Shown here: positions 24,101 to 32,219 of the stretch, piece by piece
Layout: each line of letters opens with the position of its first letter
How positions within the stretch are numbered: position 1 is the stretch's first letter
Assembly (NCBI RefSeq): GCF_015352445.1
Contig: NZ_JADKPO010000032.1
Coordinates: forward strand, 1 to 51,771
Length of the DNA: 51,771 bases
Direction: 5' to 3'
Source of the DNA: Nocardioides agariphilus
Lineage (GTDB): Bacteria > Actinomycetota > Actinomycetes > Propionibacteriales > Nocardioidaceae
Made by a program: the position numbers and the translations under genes
The notes under the pieces: model-generated
What the model saw: the letters and a program-made list of their open reading frames with translations, nothing else
Told to the model about the DNA's origin: nothing
The model's database searches: none

Positions 24101-25697
24101 CGCCGCTCAGGCTGGGGTTGTTGGCCGGGTTTGCCGCCGGACCGTCCAGCAGGTTGGCGACCATGATGCAGTTCTTGCAGGCCTTGGTCAGCCCGAAGTA
24201 GCCGCTGGTGTTGCCGAACTGCGCGTTCTGCCCGCCGTTGCCCGCGGAGAAGACCTCGAGCTTGCCGACACATCCGGCGTCGCCGCGGATGATGTCGTCG
24301 ATGTCGGCCTGGTCGCCGTCGTACACGCCGTCGGCGCCGTAGGCGTAGGAGTGGTTGCTGACGTCGACCCCCAGGCCGTTGACGGCCGTGGTGCACATGG
24401 TGGCCGGGTCGTCTCCGGTGGAGCCGGGCAGCGAGGCGACCTCGGCCTGCGGGGCCATGCCGCGCCACTGGAAGGGTGTGCCGTTGTTGGGGTTGTTGGC
24501 GTCGTCGTTCTGGTTGCTCATCGCGCCGCTACCAGCCGCGATGCTCGCCACGTGGGTGCCGTGGTCGTTGCCGGCGCCGGCCGCCCCCGAAGCCGGGTGG
24601 TTGACCGCACCGATGCGTCGGCCGTCGAAGTCGTTGTGGTGCTCGTCGAGACCGTTGTCGTTGATGGAGATCTGCACACCCAGGCCGGACAGCCCGAGGT
24701 AGGTGCCACTCGCGGTGTCGAGCTGCTGCACGGCGTCGACGTTCGCCTCCCGGCGGGAGGTGTCGAGCTCGTACATGCCACGGGCGGACCGGGCCTCGAG
24801 GAACTGCACGAGGTCGGAGCCCGCGAGGGCGAGGACCTGGTCGCGGCTCAGCTTCGCGATGATGGTGTCACCGGACTTCCGGATCCCGTGGATGCCCTTG
24901 CTGGCCAGCAGGGCGTTGCCATCGGCGGCCCGCACGTCGCTCCAGAAGCGCACGCTCGTGTTGACCGGACCCGAGGCCAGCTTGACCGCCAGGCCGACGG
25001 CGATCTTGTCGGCGGTGACCAGCGGCGAGACGGCGCGCACCAGACCGGTGGTCTTGAAGCCCGGCTTGAGCTTCGCGAGGTACGCCGTGCCGATGCCGCC
25101 CTTGGCGTTGAGGTAGGCCAGCGGCCTGATGCCGGCCGCGGAGAGCCTGCCGAGGTCACCGGCGCGCGGGAGCGCGTTCAGCTGGACGATCGCGTGCACA
25201 CCCTTCTCGGACCTCTTCGCGGCCTTCGCCACCCGCGGGTCGACGCCTCTCTTGCCACGCAGCAGCCGCTTCTCGAGCGACACGTCGAAGCTGTACGGCG
25301 ACGCGGAGCCGGTGACGGCGACCGAGCCACGGGCGCTGTGGCCCGAGTTCGCCGCGCAGCCTGCCTTGCCCTTCGCGCGTCCGACGGCCACCAGGCTGCC
25401 CGTCCCGGAGGCATCGTCGGGCAGCCGCACCTTGGCCGAGACGACACCGCCCTTGTCGACCTTGCCGCCGCCGAGGACCAGACCGTCGGTCGAACCCCAG
25501 TAGACGAGCACGCCGCAGTCCCCGGTGTAGCCGGTGCCCCTCACGGTGACCGTGGCCCCGGGACCCGCCGTCGCCGGTGTCACCGAGATGGCCGGCGCGG
25601 CCGGGACCGAGGTGGCCACCGCAGCCTGTGGCAGGGCAGGAATTCCCAGCGTGGCAAGCGAAATCAGCGAAATGAGCGCAAGCAGACGTCCGCGCAT
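21195..25697 (-). CDS. Secreted S8 subtilisin-like peptidase with DUF11 repeats
   Basis: A 1500-residue exported protein. The N-terminus RLLALISLISLATLGI is a Sec signal, followed by an IPT/TIG-like segment (PATAGPGATVTVRGTGYTG) and a long propeptide-like region. The S8 catalytic domain has Asp347 (ISINDNG), His379 (NDHGTHVAS), an oxyanion Asn in SAGNGG and Ser577 (SGTSMATP). A jelly-roll-like region follows, then about five tandem DUF11 units, each with phrases such as DLSITKSDSPDPVVAGSQL and ITNDGPSTATG. No LPXTG anchor is seen; it ends MKGGTGKK. ggggtgtctg upstream supports the start. Likely an extracellular or wall-associated protease of unknown target. Confidence 0.93.
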   Translation of the reverse strand: MRGRLLALISLISLATLGIPALPQAAVATSVPAAPAISVTPATAGPGATVTVRGTGYTGDCGVLVYWGSTDGLVLGGGKVDKGGVVSAKVRLPDDASGTGSLVAVGRAKGKAGCAANSGHSARGSVAVTGSASPYSFDVSLEKRLLRGKRGVDPRVAKAAKRSEKGVHAIVQLNALPRAGDLGRLSAAGIRPLAYLNAKGGIGTAYLAKLKPGFKTTGLVRAVSPLVTADKIAVGLAVKLASGPVNTSVRFWSDVRAADGNALLASKGIHGIRKSGDTIIAKLSRDQVLALAGSDLVQFLEARSARGMYELDTSRREANVDAVQQLDTASGTYLGLSGLGVQISINDNGLDEHHNDFDGRRIGAVNHPASGAAGAGNDHGTHVASIAAGSGAMSNQNDDANNPNNGTPFQWRGMAPQAEVASLPGSTGDDPATMCTTAVNGLGVDVSNHSYAYGADGVYDGDQADIDDIIRGDAGCVGKLEVFSAGNGGQNAQFGNTSGYFGLTKACKNCIMVANLLDGPAANPANNPSLSGGSSQGPTRDGRLKPDLAANGTTVVAAGADVDGNPGNGYVTMSGTSMATPVVTGVSALLLQQYAQQFGVDIDTNGPLASTLKAILVQTAQDLTGSASGTNPDTGAASVYGAGPDWATGYGLVDAQAATNLMRSERFLEDQVSTTDVTDEFLASVAPGQAQLKITLAWDDLPGTPNADISTPALVNDLDLLLVGPNGEVVRPLVLPAAAQSDCDNNAGNGIQAGCANPAADPGPWPSTATPINAAPGTDRLNNLEQAVVANPAPGLWRVRVSVLNTDTTVRLPMGGDQPYSLAGVSTARADLSITKTASPDPATAGEQLFYTVAVHNDGPDDAIGASVVDVLPAGVTYVTTDLPGGCVQAPAGTLTCTVGDIKSGQTKTFKIKVFVAPDLVSNAGGPTTIFNTASALSQTVDDDTTDNSTTIGTIVEDKADLKVTKICKPDDVLAAGKTGHCTIFVDNLGPSYARSVTLTNVILADGTFAVSNITASQGTCPATTTVVSGGQKFTCALGTLANASPTTEGRATVAYDFTATEAMDINDLATVTAATPDPVTANNQAQESVAVTAVTDLRITKTGPANVTAGTTAQYDISITNDGPSTATGVTVQDNVPAGTEIVSVAASNGATCNAGVPGNALQPTVCSFGNLAPGASRTMTVVIRVLPATRGPLNNDARVVSQTFDDDLSDNLATTGAAAVGSADLSITKSDSPDPVVAGSQLTYTITVTNNGPSTADAVKVTDPLPAGTTYLSGVDGNGQTICTLVQSATVSCDLGTLQPGTSATVFLTVKVAASVPSGTVLSNTASVTSSTQDPVPGNNSATETTDVITSAELWLDKEATKRSGNPSPIVTYTLVVHNDAGCESDAQSTVSPNCGAGGPSDAKNVTVIDTLPLDRKKLVVQYVSPQCTYNATTHKVTCTAANVPAGATVTFVIEAQVQGSVGTILNTATLSSTTTDPVSSNNTNAASLVMKGGTGKK

Positions 25698-25843
25698 CAG
25701 ACACCCCCATGTGTGTGGCGCGTGAGAGGCCCGGACCCCGTCTGGTCGAGCCGATCAGGACAGCACACTCCGAACGCATGGCGACCGCAATGGCCCGAAA
25801 TGACTAGGGGACTGGTGGTGTCAAGGGTCGCGAAACCCCTTGC

Positions 25844-26251
25844 CTACTCGAGGAGCAGGCACTCCTGGAGCTCGGTGTCCTCGCCACCTTGGTAGGTGAA
25901 GTCACGCTTGCCCAGGGCCAGCACGATCCGGTAGCCGGGGAACGGTCCTGGATCGTAGGTCTGCTCCCCGCGCGGACAGCCGTACGACGAGTCGGGCCAG
26001 GTCACCCGTTCTGCCCTCACGACCTCGAGCTCCGCCGGATCGACGCCGTGGTCGCGCTCGACCAGCCGTCTCGCTTCGGCGACCTTGTCATCGAGGGCGG
26101 CATCGGCCGACGGTGTGCCGCTCGGCGCGGCAGTGGACGCCGTCGCCCCAGGCGGCGTCGGGTCCGCTGTTCGGGTGCCATCCGGCGAGCAGCCGGCCAG
26201 TACGCAGACGCTCACGAGCACCACCGGCACGACCTCACGCAGCAGCATCAT
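25844..26251 (-). CDS. Small lipoprotein of unknown function
   Basis: A 135-residue predicted lipoprotein: hydrophobic leader with lipobox VLAGCS, a Ser/Thr/Pro linker, then a compact domain with EARRLVERDHGVDP, VTWPDSSYGCPRGEQTYDPG and PGYRIVLALGKRDFTYQGG. The YGCPRGEQ-type motif followed by PGYRI recurs, from memory, in many short actinobacterial lipoproteins without known function. Start at 26251 has aagagagg upstream; an in-frame start at 26275 is possible. It is divergent from the TelA operon and upstream of the subtilisin on the same strand, 146 bases apart. Confidence 0.75.
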   Translation of the reverse strand: MMLLREVVPVVLVSVCVLAGCSPDGTRTADPTPPGATASTAAPSGTPSADAALDDKVAEARRLVERDHGVDPAELEVVRAERVTWPDSSYGCPRGEQTYDPGPFPGYRIVLALGKRDFTYQGGEDTELQECLLLE

Positions 26252-26387
26252 CGCGGCCTCTCTTGACGCGTCCATGATGCGCCACGGGGCTGGAAGAGCC
26301 AGTCGACGGCCCGCGCGGTCGTGCAGCGGGCCGACCAGGTGAGGAGCCCGCCGGGTCGTCGCGCCACGAAGGCGAGGACGTCGGCCC

Positions 26388-26393
26388 TAGGAT
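26388..26393 (+). promoter_or_regulatory. Possible -10 element upstream of the telA-pknG operon
   Basis: TAGGAT fits TANNNT about 60 bases before the ATG at 26456 and is the best hexamer seen in this 204-base divergent gap. No good -35. Weak evidence. Confidence 0.25.
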
Positions 26394-26455
26394 TCCCACG
26401 AAGCACCGGGTCACGAACAACTGACGGGAGCCCGGGTGTCCGAACGGGAGACGGC

Positions 26456-27700
26456 ATGACCACGAACGACCCCACGCCCCCAGCCGCAGCAGCGGTCCAG
26501 CCCCTTGAGCCGCCAGACCAGGTGCTCACCCTCGAGGCCCCGGCGGCTCCCGCGGTGGTGCAGGAGACGGCTGCTCCCAAGATGGCCCCTGCCGTGGCCG
26601 CCGAGGCGATGCCGGTGCTCGACGAGAAGGTCGACTCCTACATGACGGCGCTGGCGACCGCGCAGCCCAAGAGCCCGGAGTTCGCCGCCCAGGCCGACAA
26701 CGTGCGCACCATGGGCGACGCCGACATCCGCAGGGCGGCCGAGACCTCCAACCGCCTGCTCGACAAGCCGGTCACCGCGCTGAAGAAGGGCGGCCTGTCC
26801 GAGGGATCCGAGGTCGGCAAGACGCTGCTGGAGCTGCGTCGCACGGTCGAGGACCTCGACCCCAGCCAGCTCACGGGCACGCGCAAGCTGTTCGGGATCA
26901 TCCCGTTCGGCGACAAGGTGGTCGACTACTTCCGCCGCTACCAGTCGGCGCAGAGCCAGCTCAACGGCATCCTCCACTCGCTGCGCAACGGCCAAGACGA
27001 GCTCCAGCGCGACAACGTCGCGCTCAACATGGAGAAGACCAACCTCTGGGCCGCGATGGGTCGCCTCAACCAGTACGTCTACATCGCCGAGCGGCTCGAC
27101 GCGAAGCTCTCGGCGCGCATCGCCGAGCTCCAGACCAGCGACCCCGAGACGGCCAAGGCGCTCAACCAGGACGTGTTGTTCTACGTGCGGCAGAAGCACC
27201 AGGACCTGCTCACCCAGCTCGCGGTCTCGATCCAGAGCTACCTGGCGATCGACATCATCATCAAGAACAACATCGAGCTCATCAAGGGCGTCGACCGGGC
27301 CTCGACCACGACCATCTCGGCCCTGCGCACGGCCGTCATCGTGGCCCAGGCGCTGGGCAACCAGAAGCTCGTCCTCGACCAGATCGCGGCACTGAACACC
27401 ACGACGTCCGGGATGATCGAGCGCACCTCCGAGATGCTCAAGGAGAACTCCGCGGCGATCCAGGAGCAGGCTGCCTCCTCCTCGATCGGCATCGAGCAGC
27501 TCCAGGCGGCATTCGCCAACATCTACGCGACGATGGACTCGATCGACGAGTTCAAGGTCAAGGCCCTCGACACGATGGCCGAGACGATCGGCGTCCTGGA
27601 GAACGAGGTCGAGAAGTCCAAGGCGTACGTCGCCCGGGTGCAGACGCAGGACCAGCGGGCGGCCAGCGGCCAGCTCGACCTCCCCTCCATCAGCGGCTAG
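26456..27700 (+). CDS. TelA-like toxic-anion-resistance family protein
   Basis: A 414-residue helical protein of the TelA/KlaA family (PF05816). After a Pro/Ala-rich N-terminus come the family features: SPEFAAQADNVRTMGDADIR, GTRKLFGIIPFGDKVVDYFR, LQRDNVALNMEKTNLWAAMG, and NQKLVLDQIAALNTTTSGMI near the C-terminus. The name comes from a tellurite-resistance plasmid gene, but the chromosomal members mostly have general envelope or stress roles. Start at 26456 has gggag upstream. First gene of the ten-gene operon ending with the FHA gene at 39027; the association with VWA, PP2C, AAA+ and FHA proteins suggests a signalling scaffold rather than metal resistance. Confidence 0.9.
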   Translation: MTTNDPTPPAAAAVQPLEPPDQVLTLEAPAAPAVVQETAAPKMAPAVAAEAMPVLDEKVDSYMTALATAQPKSPEFAAQADNVRTMGDADIRRAAETSNRLLDKPVTALKKGGLSEGSEVGKTLLELRRTVEDLDPSQLTGTRKLFGIIPFGDKVVDYFRRYQSAQSQLNGILHSLRNGQDELQRDNVALNMEKTNLWAAMGRLNQYVYIAERLDAKLSARIAELQTSDPETAKALNQDVLFYVRQKHQDLLTQLAVSIQSYLAIDIIIKNNIELIKGVDRASTTTISALRTAVIVAQALGNQKLVLDQIAALNTTTSGMIERTSEMLKENSAAIQEQAASSSIGIEQLQAAFANIYATMDSIDEFKVKALDTMAETIGVLENEVEKSKAYVARVQTQDQRAASGQLDLPSISG

Positions 27701-27709
27701 GCAGATCGC

Positions 27710-28288
27710 GTGGGGTTCTGGGACTGGTTGACGGGAAGGTCGCGCCGCAAGCGGACCGAGCCCGTCTCAGCCCCGCGCGCCCCCACGGAGGCCGACATCC
27801 TGGCCTCGCTGGCCCGGGTCGAGGCGATGCTCGCCGATGGGACCGCGCCGTCGGTGGTGCGCTCCCGCGTCGAGCGCATCGACCGCACCATCCGCCAGAC
27901 GCTGCCCAAGCTCCCGCAGCTCGGCTGGGGCAGTGCCGACGCCTACGCCGTGGTGGCCACCGCCACCGACTACCTCCCGGAGGCCGTCGGGGGATACCTG
28001 CGCCTGCCTCGTGACTGGGCCAACAGCCGGCCGATCGAGGGCGGCAAGACCGCCTTGATGATCCTGGTCGACCAGCTCGAGCTGCTCGCCTCGACGATGA
28101 CCAAGATGCTCGACGCCGCCAACCGCGCCGACGCCGAGGCGCTGATCGCGCACGGCAGGTTCCTGGAGGCGAAGTTCGGCCACGCCTCGACAGGCGGCGC
28201 ATTGGACACCGGAGGCAGTCTGCCCGTCCCGCCTGAACCTCCGACCGACACACCGACCGGGCCCCGATCCACCCTCGACCTGGAGTGA
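27710..28288 (+). CDS. Uncharacterised small protein of the TelA operon
   Basis: A 192-residue soluble protein starting at GTG 27710 with GFWDWLTGRSRRKR, a basic amphipathic N-terminus that could touch the membrane. The middle is helical (EADILASLARVEAML, SRVERIDRTIRQTLPKL, ATDYLPEAVGGYLRLP, LDQLELLASTMTKMLDAAN) and the end is Pro-rich. The YLPxxVxxYLxLP phrase and the position after telA recall partners of TelA such as XpaC-like proteins, but I could not assign a family. Spaced nine bases after telA and six before the AAA+ gene. Confidence 0.75.
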   Translation: MGFWDWLTGRSRRKRTEPVSAPRAPTEADILASLARVEAMLADGTAPSVVRSRVERIDRTIRQTLPKLPQLGWGSADAYAVVATATDYLPEAVGGYLRLPRDWANSRPIEGGKTALMILVDQLELLASTMTKMLDAANRADAEALIAHGRFLEAKFGHASTGGALDTGGSLPVPPEPPTDTPTGPRSTLDLE

Positions 28289-28294
28289 GCCACG

Positions 28295-29941
28295 ATGCCT
28301 GACACATCTGCGGGGGGCTCCTCCCTCGCGGTCGCCCTCGCCGCCCTGGCTGAGGTCGCGGCCGCAGCCGGCGTCGACCGCGACGTGGCGCGCCGCGAGG
28401 GCGAGGCGCTCGCGGCCACGGTCGCGGAGGCCGCCGTGGGCGCCCACGTGGACTGGGCTGCCCAGACAGGCGGTCACAGCGGCGGGCCCAACGGTGACCC
28501 GCGCGGCGCGGAGGAGTTCTTCGACGCCGCCTCGCGCGGACGGCGCTACCGCTCCGGCCCGACCCCGTCGCTGTCGGCGTTGGCGCTGGCACGCAGCCCG
28601 CAGGCGCTGGCCTACGCCACCGCACTCAGCGAGGTCGCGACGGCCGCGGCGACGCTCGGCCAGCCCACCCCCCGGGTGATGGGCAATGCCTCGACCGCTG
28701 CCGCGGCCCAGCTCGCCGCCGTACGCCCCTCGCCGACGCCGCCTGCCGGCGCAGACCTGACGCCGGTGCTCAGCGAGCCGGGTCACCGGCTCACCGAGGA
28801 GGAGATGCTGCGCATCGCGACCGAGTCAGGCAAGGCCGTCACCGAGCAGCTCAACGCCGTTCGCGACGCCCTCACCAAGATGGTCGGCGGAGGCGGGGGA
28901 GCGCCGCCACAGGCACCCGCACCACCGCCGGCACCGGACCCCTCGGAGGTTTCGGGCAGCTCTGGCCAGCCCACCCAGACGGCGCCGCCCGCCGCTCCCG
29001 AGCCTCCTCCCAAGACGCTCGAGGAGCTGCTCGCCGAGCTCGATGCGCTGGTCGGGCTCGAGGCGGTCAAGGGCGAGGTGCACCGGCAGGTGGCGGTGCT
29101 CGAGATCGAGGCCAAGCGCAAGGAGGCAGGGCTCAAGGTGCCGCCACTCACCCGGCACCTGGTCTTCGTCGGCAACCCGGGCACCGGCAAGACGACCGTC
29201 GCGCGGCTCGTCGCCGGCATCTACCGCGCACTGGGCCTGCTGACCAAGGGTCAGCTCGTGGAGGTCGACCGCTCCGAGCTGGTGGCCGGCTACCTCGGCC
29301 AGACCGCGATGAAGACCGCCGACGTCGTGAAGGCGGCGGTCGGCGGTGTGCTGTTTATCGACGAGGCCTACAGCCTGGCCGGCGACCAGTACGGCACCGA
29401 GGCCGTCGACACCCTCGTCAAGGAGATGGAGGACCGCCGCGAGGACCTCGTGGTGATCGTGGCCGGGTACCCCGAGCCGATGGCGTTCTTCATCGCCCAG
29501 AACCCCGGCCTGGCCAGCCGGTTCCGCACCACCATCGAGTTCGCCGACTACAGCGACGACGAGCTCGTCGGCATCTTCCGGGTGCTCGCCGAGGCCGCCG
29601 ACTACGACGTCACGGACGCGGTCGAGACGCGGTTTCGCGAGATGCTCAAGGGCATCCGGCGCGGCCCGACGTTCGGCAACGGTCGCTACTCGCGCAACGT
29701 CTTGGAGGCTGCGATCGGTCAGCACGCGTGGCGGTTGCGTGACATCGCTGAGCCGACCGTCACCGAGCTGCGGACGCTGGCTCCCGAGGACCTCGTCTAC
29801 ACCGCCGTCGACGACTCCGTGGCCGAGGTGCTCACCGGCCCGACCGAGGGACCGCTGGTGATCGGCCCCGAGACTCCCGTGCCCGCCCAGCCACCCGCCC
29901 AGCCACCCGCCCAGCCACCCGCCGAGGAGGCCTCGTCATGA
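28295..29941 (+). CDS. CbxX/CfqX-type AAA+ ATPase
   Basis: A 548-residue protein. Residues 1-240 are Ala-rich helices and a proline-rich linker. The AAA+ core follows, starting ELDALVGLEAVKGEVHRQVA, with Walker A GNPGTGKTT near residue 293, the pore-region YLGQTAMKT, Walker B VLFIDEAYSLAG near 350 and the arginine-finger stretch ASRFRTTIEF; the lid has YSRNVLEAAIGQHAWRL. This core is typical of CbbX/EccA/SpoVK-like ATPases that remodel protein complexes. The C-terminal tail has three PAQP repeats. Its stop overlaps the next ATG (ATGA). Likely acts on another product of this operon (inference). Confidence 0.92.
   Translation: MPDTSAGGSSLAVALAALAEVAAAAGVDRDVARREGEALAATVAEAAVGAHVDWAAQTGGHSGGPNGDPRGAEEFFDAASRGRRYRSGPTPSLSALALARSPQALAYATALSEVATAAATLGQPTPRVMGNASTAAAAQLAAVRPSPTPPAGADLTPVLSEPGHRLTEEEMLRIATESGKAVTEQLNAVRDALTKMVGGGGGAPPQAPAPPPAPDPSEVSGSSGQPTQTAPPAAPEPPPKTLEELLAELDALVGLEAVKGEVHRQVAVLEIEAKRKEAGLKVPPLTRHLVFVGNPGTGKTTVARLVAGIYRALGLLTKGQLVEVDRSELVAGYLGQTAMKTADVVKAAVGGVLFIDEAYSLAGDQYGTEAVDTLVKEMEDRREDLVVIVAGYPEPMAFFIAQNPGLASRFRTTIEFADYSDDELVGIFRVLAEAADYDVTDAVETRFREMLKGIRRGPTFGNGRYSRNVLEAAIGQHAWRLRDIAEPTVTELRTLAPEDLVYTAVDDSVAEVLTGPTEGPLVIGPETPVPAQPPAQPPAQPPAEEASS
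29882..29917 (+). repeat. In-frame 12-bp tandem repeat in the AAA+ gene tail
   Basis: The unit cccgcccagcca occurs three times exactly (29882-29893, 29894-29905, 29906-29917) plus a partial fourth. It encodes PAQP repeats just before the stop. Copy number changes would keep the frame. Confidence 0.9.
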
Positions 29942-31278
29942 GCCAGGCGACCCAGGGAGCCCCGGCTCCACCGCCGACCAAGGCGTCGGTCGGCACGCCG
30001 GCCCGCGCGCCAGTGGTTTCGGCGCCATCAGGGGCGTTCGCCACCCTCGGCTCCTCTCGCGAGGACGAGGGCGCTCGCCTGCTCGCCGCGCGCGTGCCCA
30101 CCACCCTCAACCGGCTGCGGCTCGCAGCGGTGGCCATCTGCCTGGTCTTCGCCGCCATCACCGCCCTCCAGCTCGCCTTGTCGTGGCAGGCCAACCGCAC
30201 GGCCGCCGCCGACACCGAGCAGCTGATCCGGGTCCAGGGCATCAAGACCAGCCTGCTGCGGGCAGACGCGCTGGCGACCAACGCCTTCTTGATCGGTGGT
30301 CTCGAGCCCGCCGAGCAGCGCGCGGCGTACGACGACGCGATCGACCAGACGGTCCGCTCCATCACCGACGCGGCCGACGCCCAGCCTGCCGACCGGGCTG
30401 CTCTCAACGCGCTGAGCAGCGCGGTCCTCGACTACGCCGGCAACATGGAGCTGGCCCGGGCCAACAACCGACAGGGCCTGCCGGTCGGCGGGGCCTACTT
30501 GCGCAAGGCCAGCAGCGAGCTGCGGTCGACCGCGCTGCCGATCGTCGACGAGCTCGTCAATGCCAACTCCACGCGCACCCGCGACGCGATGGGAGCCCAC
30601 CATCCCTGGTACGTCTTCTTGCCGGCCCTGGTGGGCGTCGCCCTGCTCTGGCTGGTCAACCGCTGGGTTGGCCGCCACTTCCACCGGCGCGTCAACCCCG
30701 GCCTGTTCCTCGCGCTCGTGGCGGTCGGCCTCGTCGGTGTGGTCGCGGCCTTCGTGGTCAACGGCCAGCAGAACCAGAACGACGACCTCGACGCTGGGGA
30801 GTTCCAGGCGGTCGTCGACGGCGCCACTGCTCGCACGGCTGCCAACGACGCCAAGGCCAACGAGAGCCTGCGACTGATCGCACGCGGCTCGGGGCAGGCC
30901 TTCGAGGACGCCTGGGTCGCGGCCGCCGCCACCGTCGACCAGGCCCTGCTGGAGCCGGGCCTCAGTGGCCTGCAGGGCGCCTGGTCGACCTATGAGTCCC
31001 AGCACCAGGAGATCGTCGACCTCGACATGGGCGGGCAGTGGGACGACGCGGTCGCAGCGGCCACCAGCAGCGAGACCGGGTCCTCGTCCGACACCTTCGC
31101 CCAGTTCGACCGGCAGCTGCAGGACGCACTGAGCCGCTCGGGTGCGGTCACGACCGACACCTTGACCACCGGCAACACGGTGCTGCTCGTCCTCGCCGCG
31201 CTGGCACTGCTGGCCGGCCTCGGGGGTGCGTTCTTCGCGGCGTCCGGCATCAACCAGCGGCTCAAGGAGTACGCATGA
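29938..31278 (+). CDS. glnX: GlnX-like membrane sensor with extracytoplasmic helical domains
   Basis: A 446-residue membrane protein with four predicted spans: about 61-82, 215-235, 247-268 and 415-437. Two helical extracytoplasmic segments (roughly 83-214 and 269-414) resemble four-helix-bundle sensor domains, for example LIRVQGIKTSLLRADALATN and LRLIARGSGQAFEDAWVAAA. The first 55 residues are a Pro/Ala-rich cytoplasmic tail. Topology, length and place directly before a glutamate-type binding lipoprotein and upstream of a PknG kinase match mycobacterial GlnX, the partner that relays GlnH binding to PknG. The start overlaps the AAA+ stop; the stop overlaps the next start. Confidence 0.82.
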   Translation: MSQATQGAPAPPPTKASVGTPARAPVVSAPSGAFATLGSSREDEGARLLAARVPTTLNRLRLAAVAICLVFAAITALQLALSWQANRTAAADTEQLIRVQGIKTSLLRADALATNAFLIGGLEPAEQRAAYDDAIDQTVRSITDAADAQPADRAALNALSSAVLDYAGNMELARANNRQGLPVGGAYLRKASSELRSTALPIVDELVNANSTRTRDAMGAHHPWYVFLPALVGVALLWLVNRWVGRHFHRRVNPGLFLALVAVGLVGVVAAFVVNGQQNQNDDLDAGEFQAVVDGATARTAANDAKANESLRLIARGSGQAFEDAWVAAAATVDQALLEPGLSGLQGAWSTYESQHQEIVDLDMGGQWDDAVAAATSSETGSSSDTFAQFDRQLQDALSRSGAVTTDTLTTGNTVLLVLAALALLAGLGGAFFAASGINQRLKEYA

Positions 31279-32219
31279 AGCGCCTCCTCGTAGGTCTCCT
31301 CGCCGTCCTCGCCCTGGCTGCGTGCGGCGTCGACGACACGTACGTGCCGAGCCCACCGGCGCCTGCCGAGGTCACCGGTGGCGCGGCGCCGGCCGCGCAG
31401 GACTGCGCCAACCGGCTGCTGTCCTACGCGCCCGACGCCGCCGACCCTCTCGCCATCCCGAGCGGCTCGACGATGGCCGCGATCCGCCAGCGGGGCCGCC
31501 TGATCGCCGGCGTATCGGCCGACACCTACCTGCTGGGCGCCCGCAACCCGGTCACGGGCGAGGTCGAGGGCTTCGACATCGACTTCGTCAGGCAGATCGC
31601 CAAGGCGATCTTCGGCGACCCTGACCGCTACCAGCTGCGCGTGATCACGGCGGCCCAGCGACTCGACGTACTCCAGAAGCACGAGGTCGACATCGTCGCG
31701 CGCAACATGACCATCACCTGCGAGCGCTGGAAGTCGATCGCCTTCTCCGCCGAGTACTACCTGGCCGGCCAGAAGATCCTGGTGCGCAAGGGCTCGGACA
31801 TCACCGGGCTGGACTCCCTGGCCGGGCACAAGGTCTGTGCACCTCTCGGCACCTCCAGCATGGACAACCTGATCCGGCTCGCTCCCGACGCCGAGCCCGT
31901 CGGCGCCGACAACCACACCGGCTGCCTGGTGCTCCTGCAGGAGGGTCAGGTCGACGCCATCACCGGGGACGACACGGTGCTCGCCGGCCTCGCCTCGCAG
32001 GACCCCTACGCCGTGGTGCTCGATGAGGCGGCGTTCACCGAGGAGCCCTACGGCATCGGCGTGCCTGCCGACCAGGTCGACATGGTCCGCTTCGTCAACG
32101 GCGTGCTCGAGCAGATGCGCACCGACGGCGCCTGGGACGCGTCCTACGCCACGTGGCTGCAACCCACCCTCGGCAAGTCCTCCGGCCAGCCCCAGCCGCA
32201 GTACGGACGGACTCCCTAG
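31275..32219 (+). CDS. glnH: GlnH-like amino-acid-binding lipoprotein
   Basis: A 314-residue type-3 solute-binding protein. The leader ends in the lipobox LALAACG (Cys17 acylated). The binding domain shows MAAIRQRGRLIAGVSADTYL, EGFDIDFVRQIAKAIFGD, VDIVARNMTITCERW and VDAITGDDTVLAGLASQDP, typical of glutamate/aspartate/glutamine binders. No ABC permease or ATPase gene is near, so it is probably a sensor and not a transport component, as established for GlnH next to GlnX and PknG in mycobacteria. ATG at 31275 overlaps the glnX stop, with aaggag upstream inside glnX. The next ATG follows the stop directly. Confidence 0.9.
   Translation: MKRLLVGLLAVLALAACGVDDTYVPSPPAPAEVTGGAAPAAQDCANRLLSYAPDAADPLAIPSGSTMAAIRQRGRLIAGVSADTYLLGARNPVTGEVEGFDIDFVRQIAKAIFGDPDRYQLRVITAAQRLDVLQKHEVDIVARNMTITCERWKSIAFSAEYYLAGQKILVRKGSDITGLDSLAGHKVCAPLGTSSMDNLIRLAPDAEPVGADNHTGCLVLLQEGQVDAITGDDTVLAGLASQDPYAVVLDEAAFTEEPYGIGVPADQVDMVRFVNGVLEQMRTDGAWDASYATWLQPTLGKSSGQPQPQYGRTP

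Noticed and set aside
21558-25895. A 1445-codon open frame on the plus strand opposite the subtilisin gene
   Set aside because: It is the antisense shadow of the subtilisin/DUF11 gene, whose catalytic motifs are certain; the plus frame is Arg/Gly/Asp low-complexity.
26456-27700. Tellurite resistance operon
   Set aside because: TelA is the only link; no terB/terC/terD/terZ-like genes occur, and the neighbours are signalling proteins.
31275-32219. Glutamate ABC transporter binding protein with a transport role
   Set aside because: No permease or ATPase gene is in the operon; context matches the GlnH-GlnX-PknG sensor arrangement.
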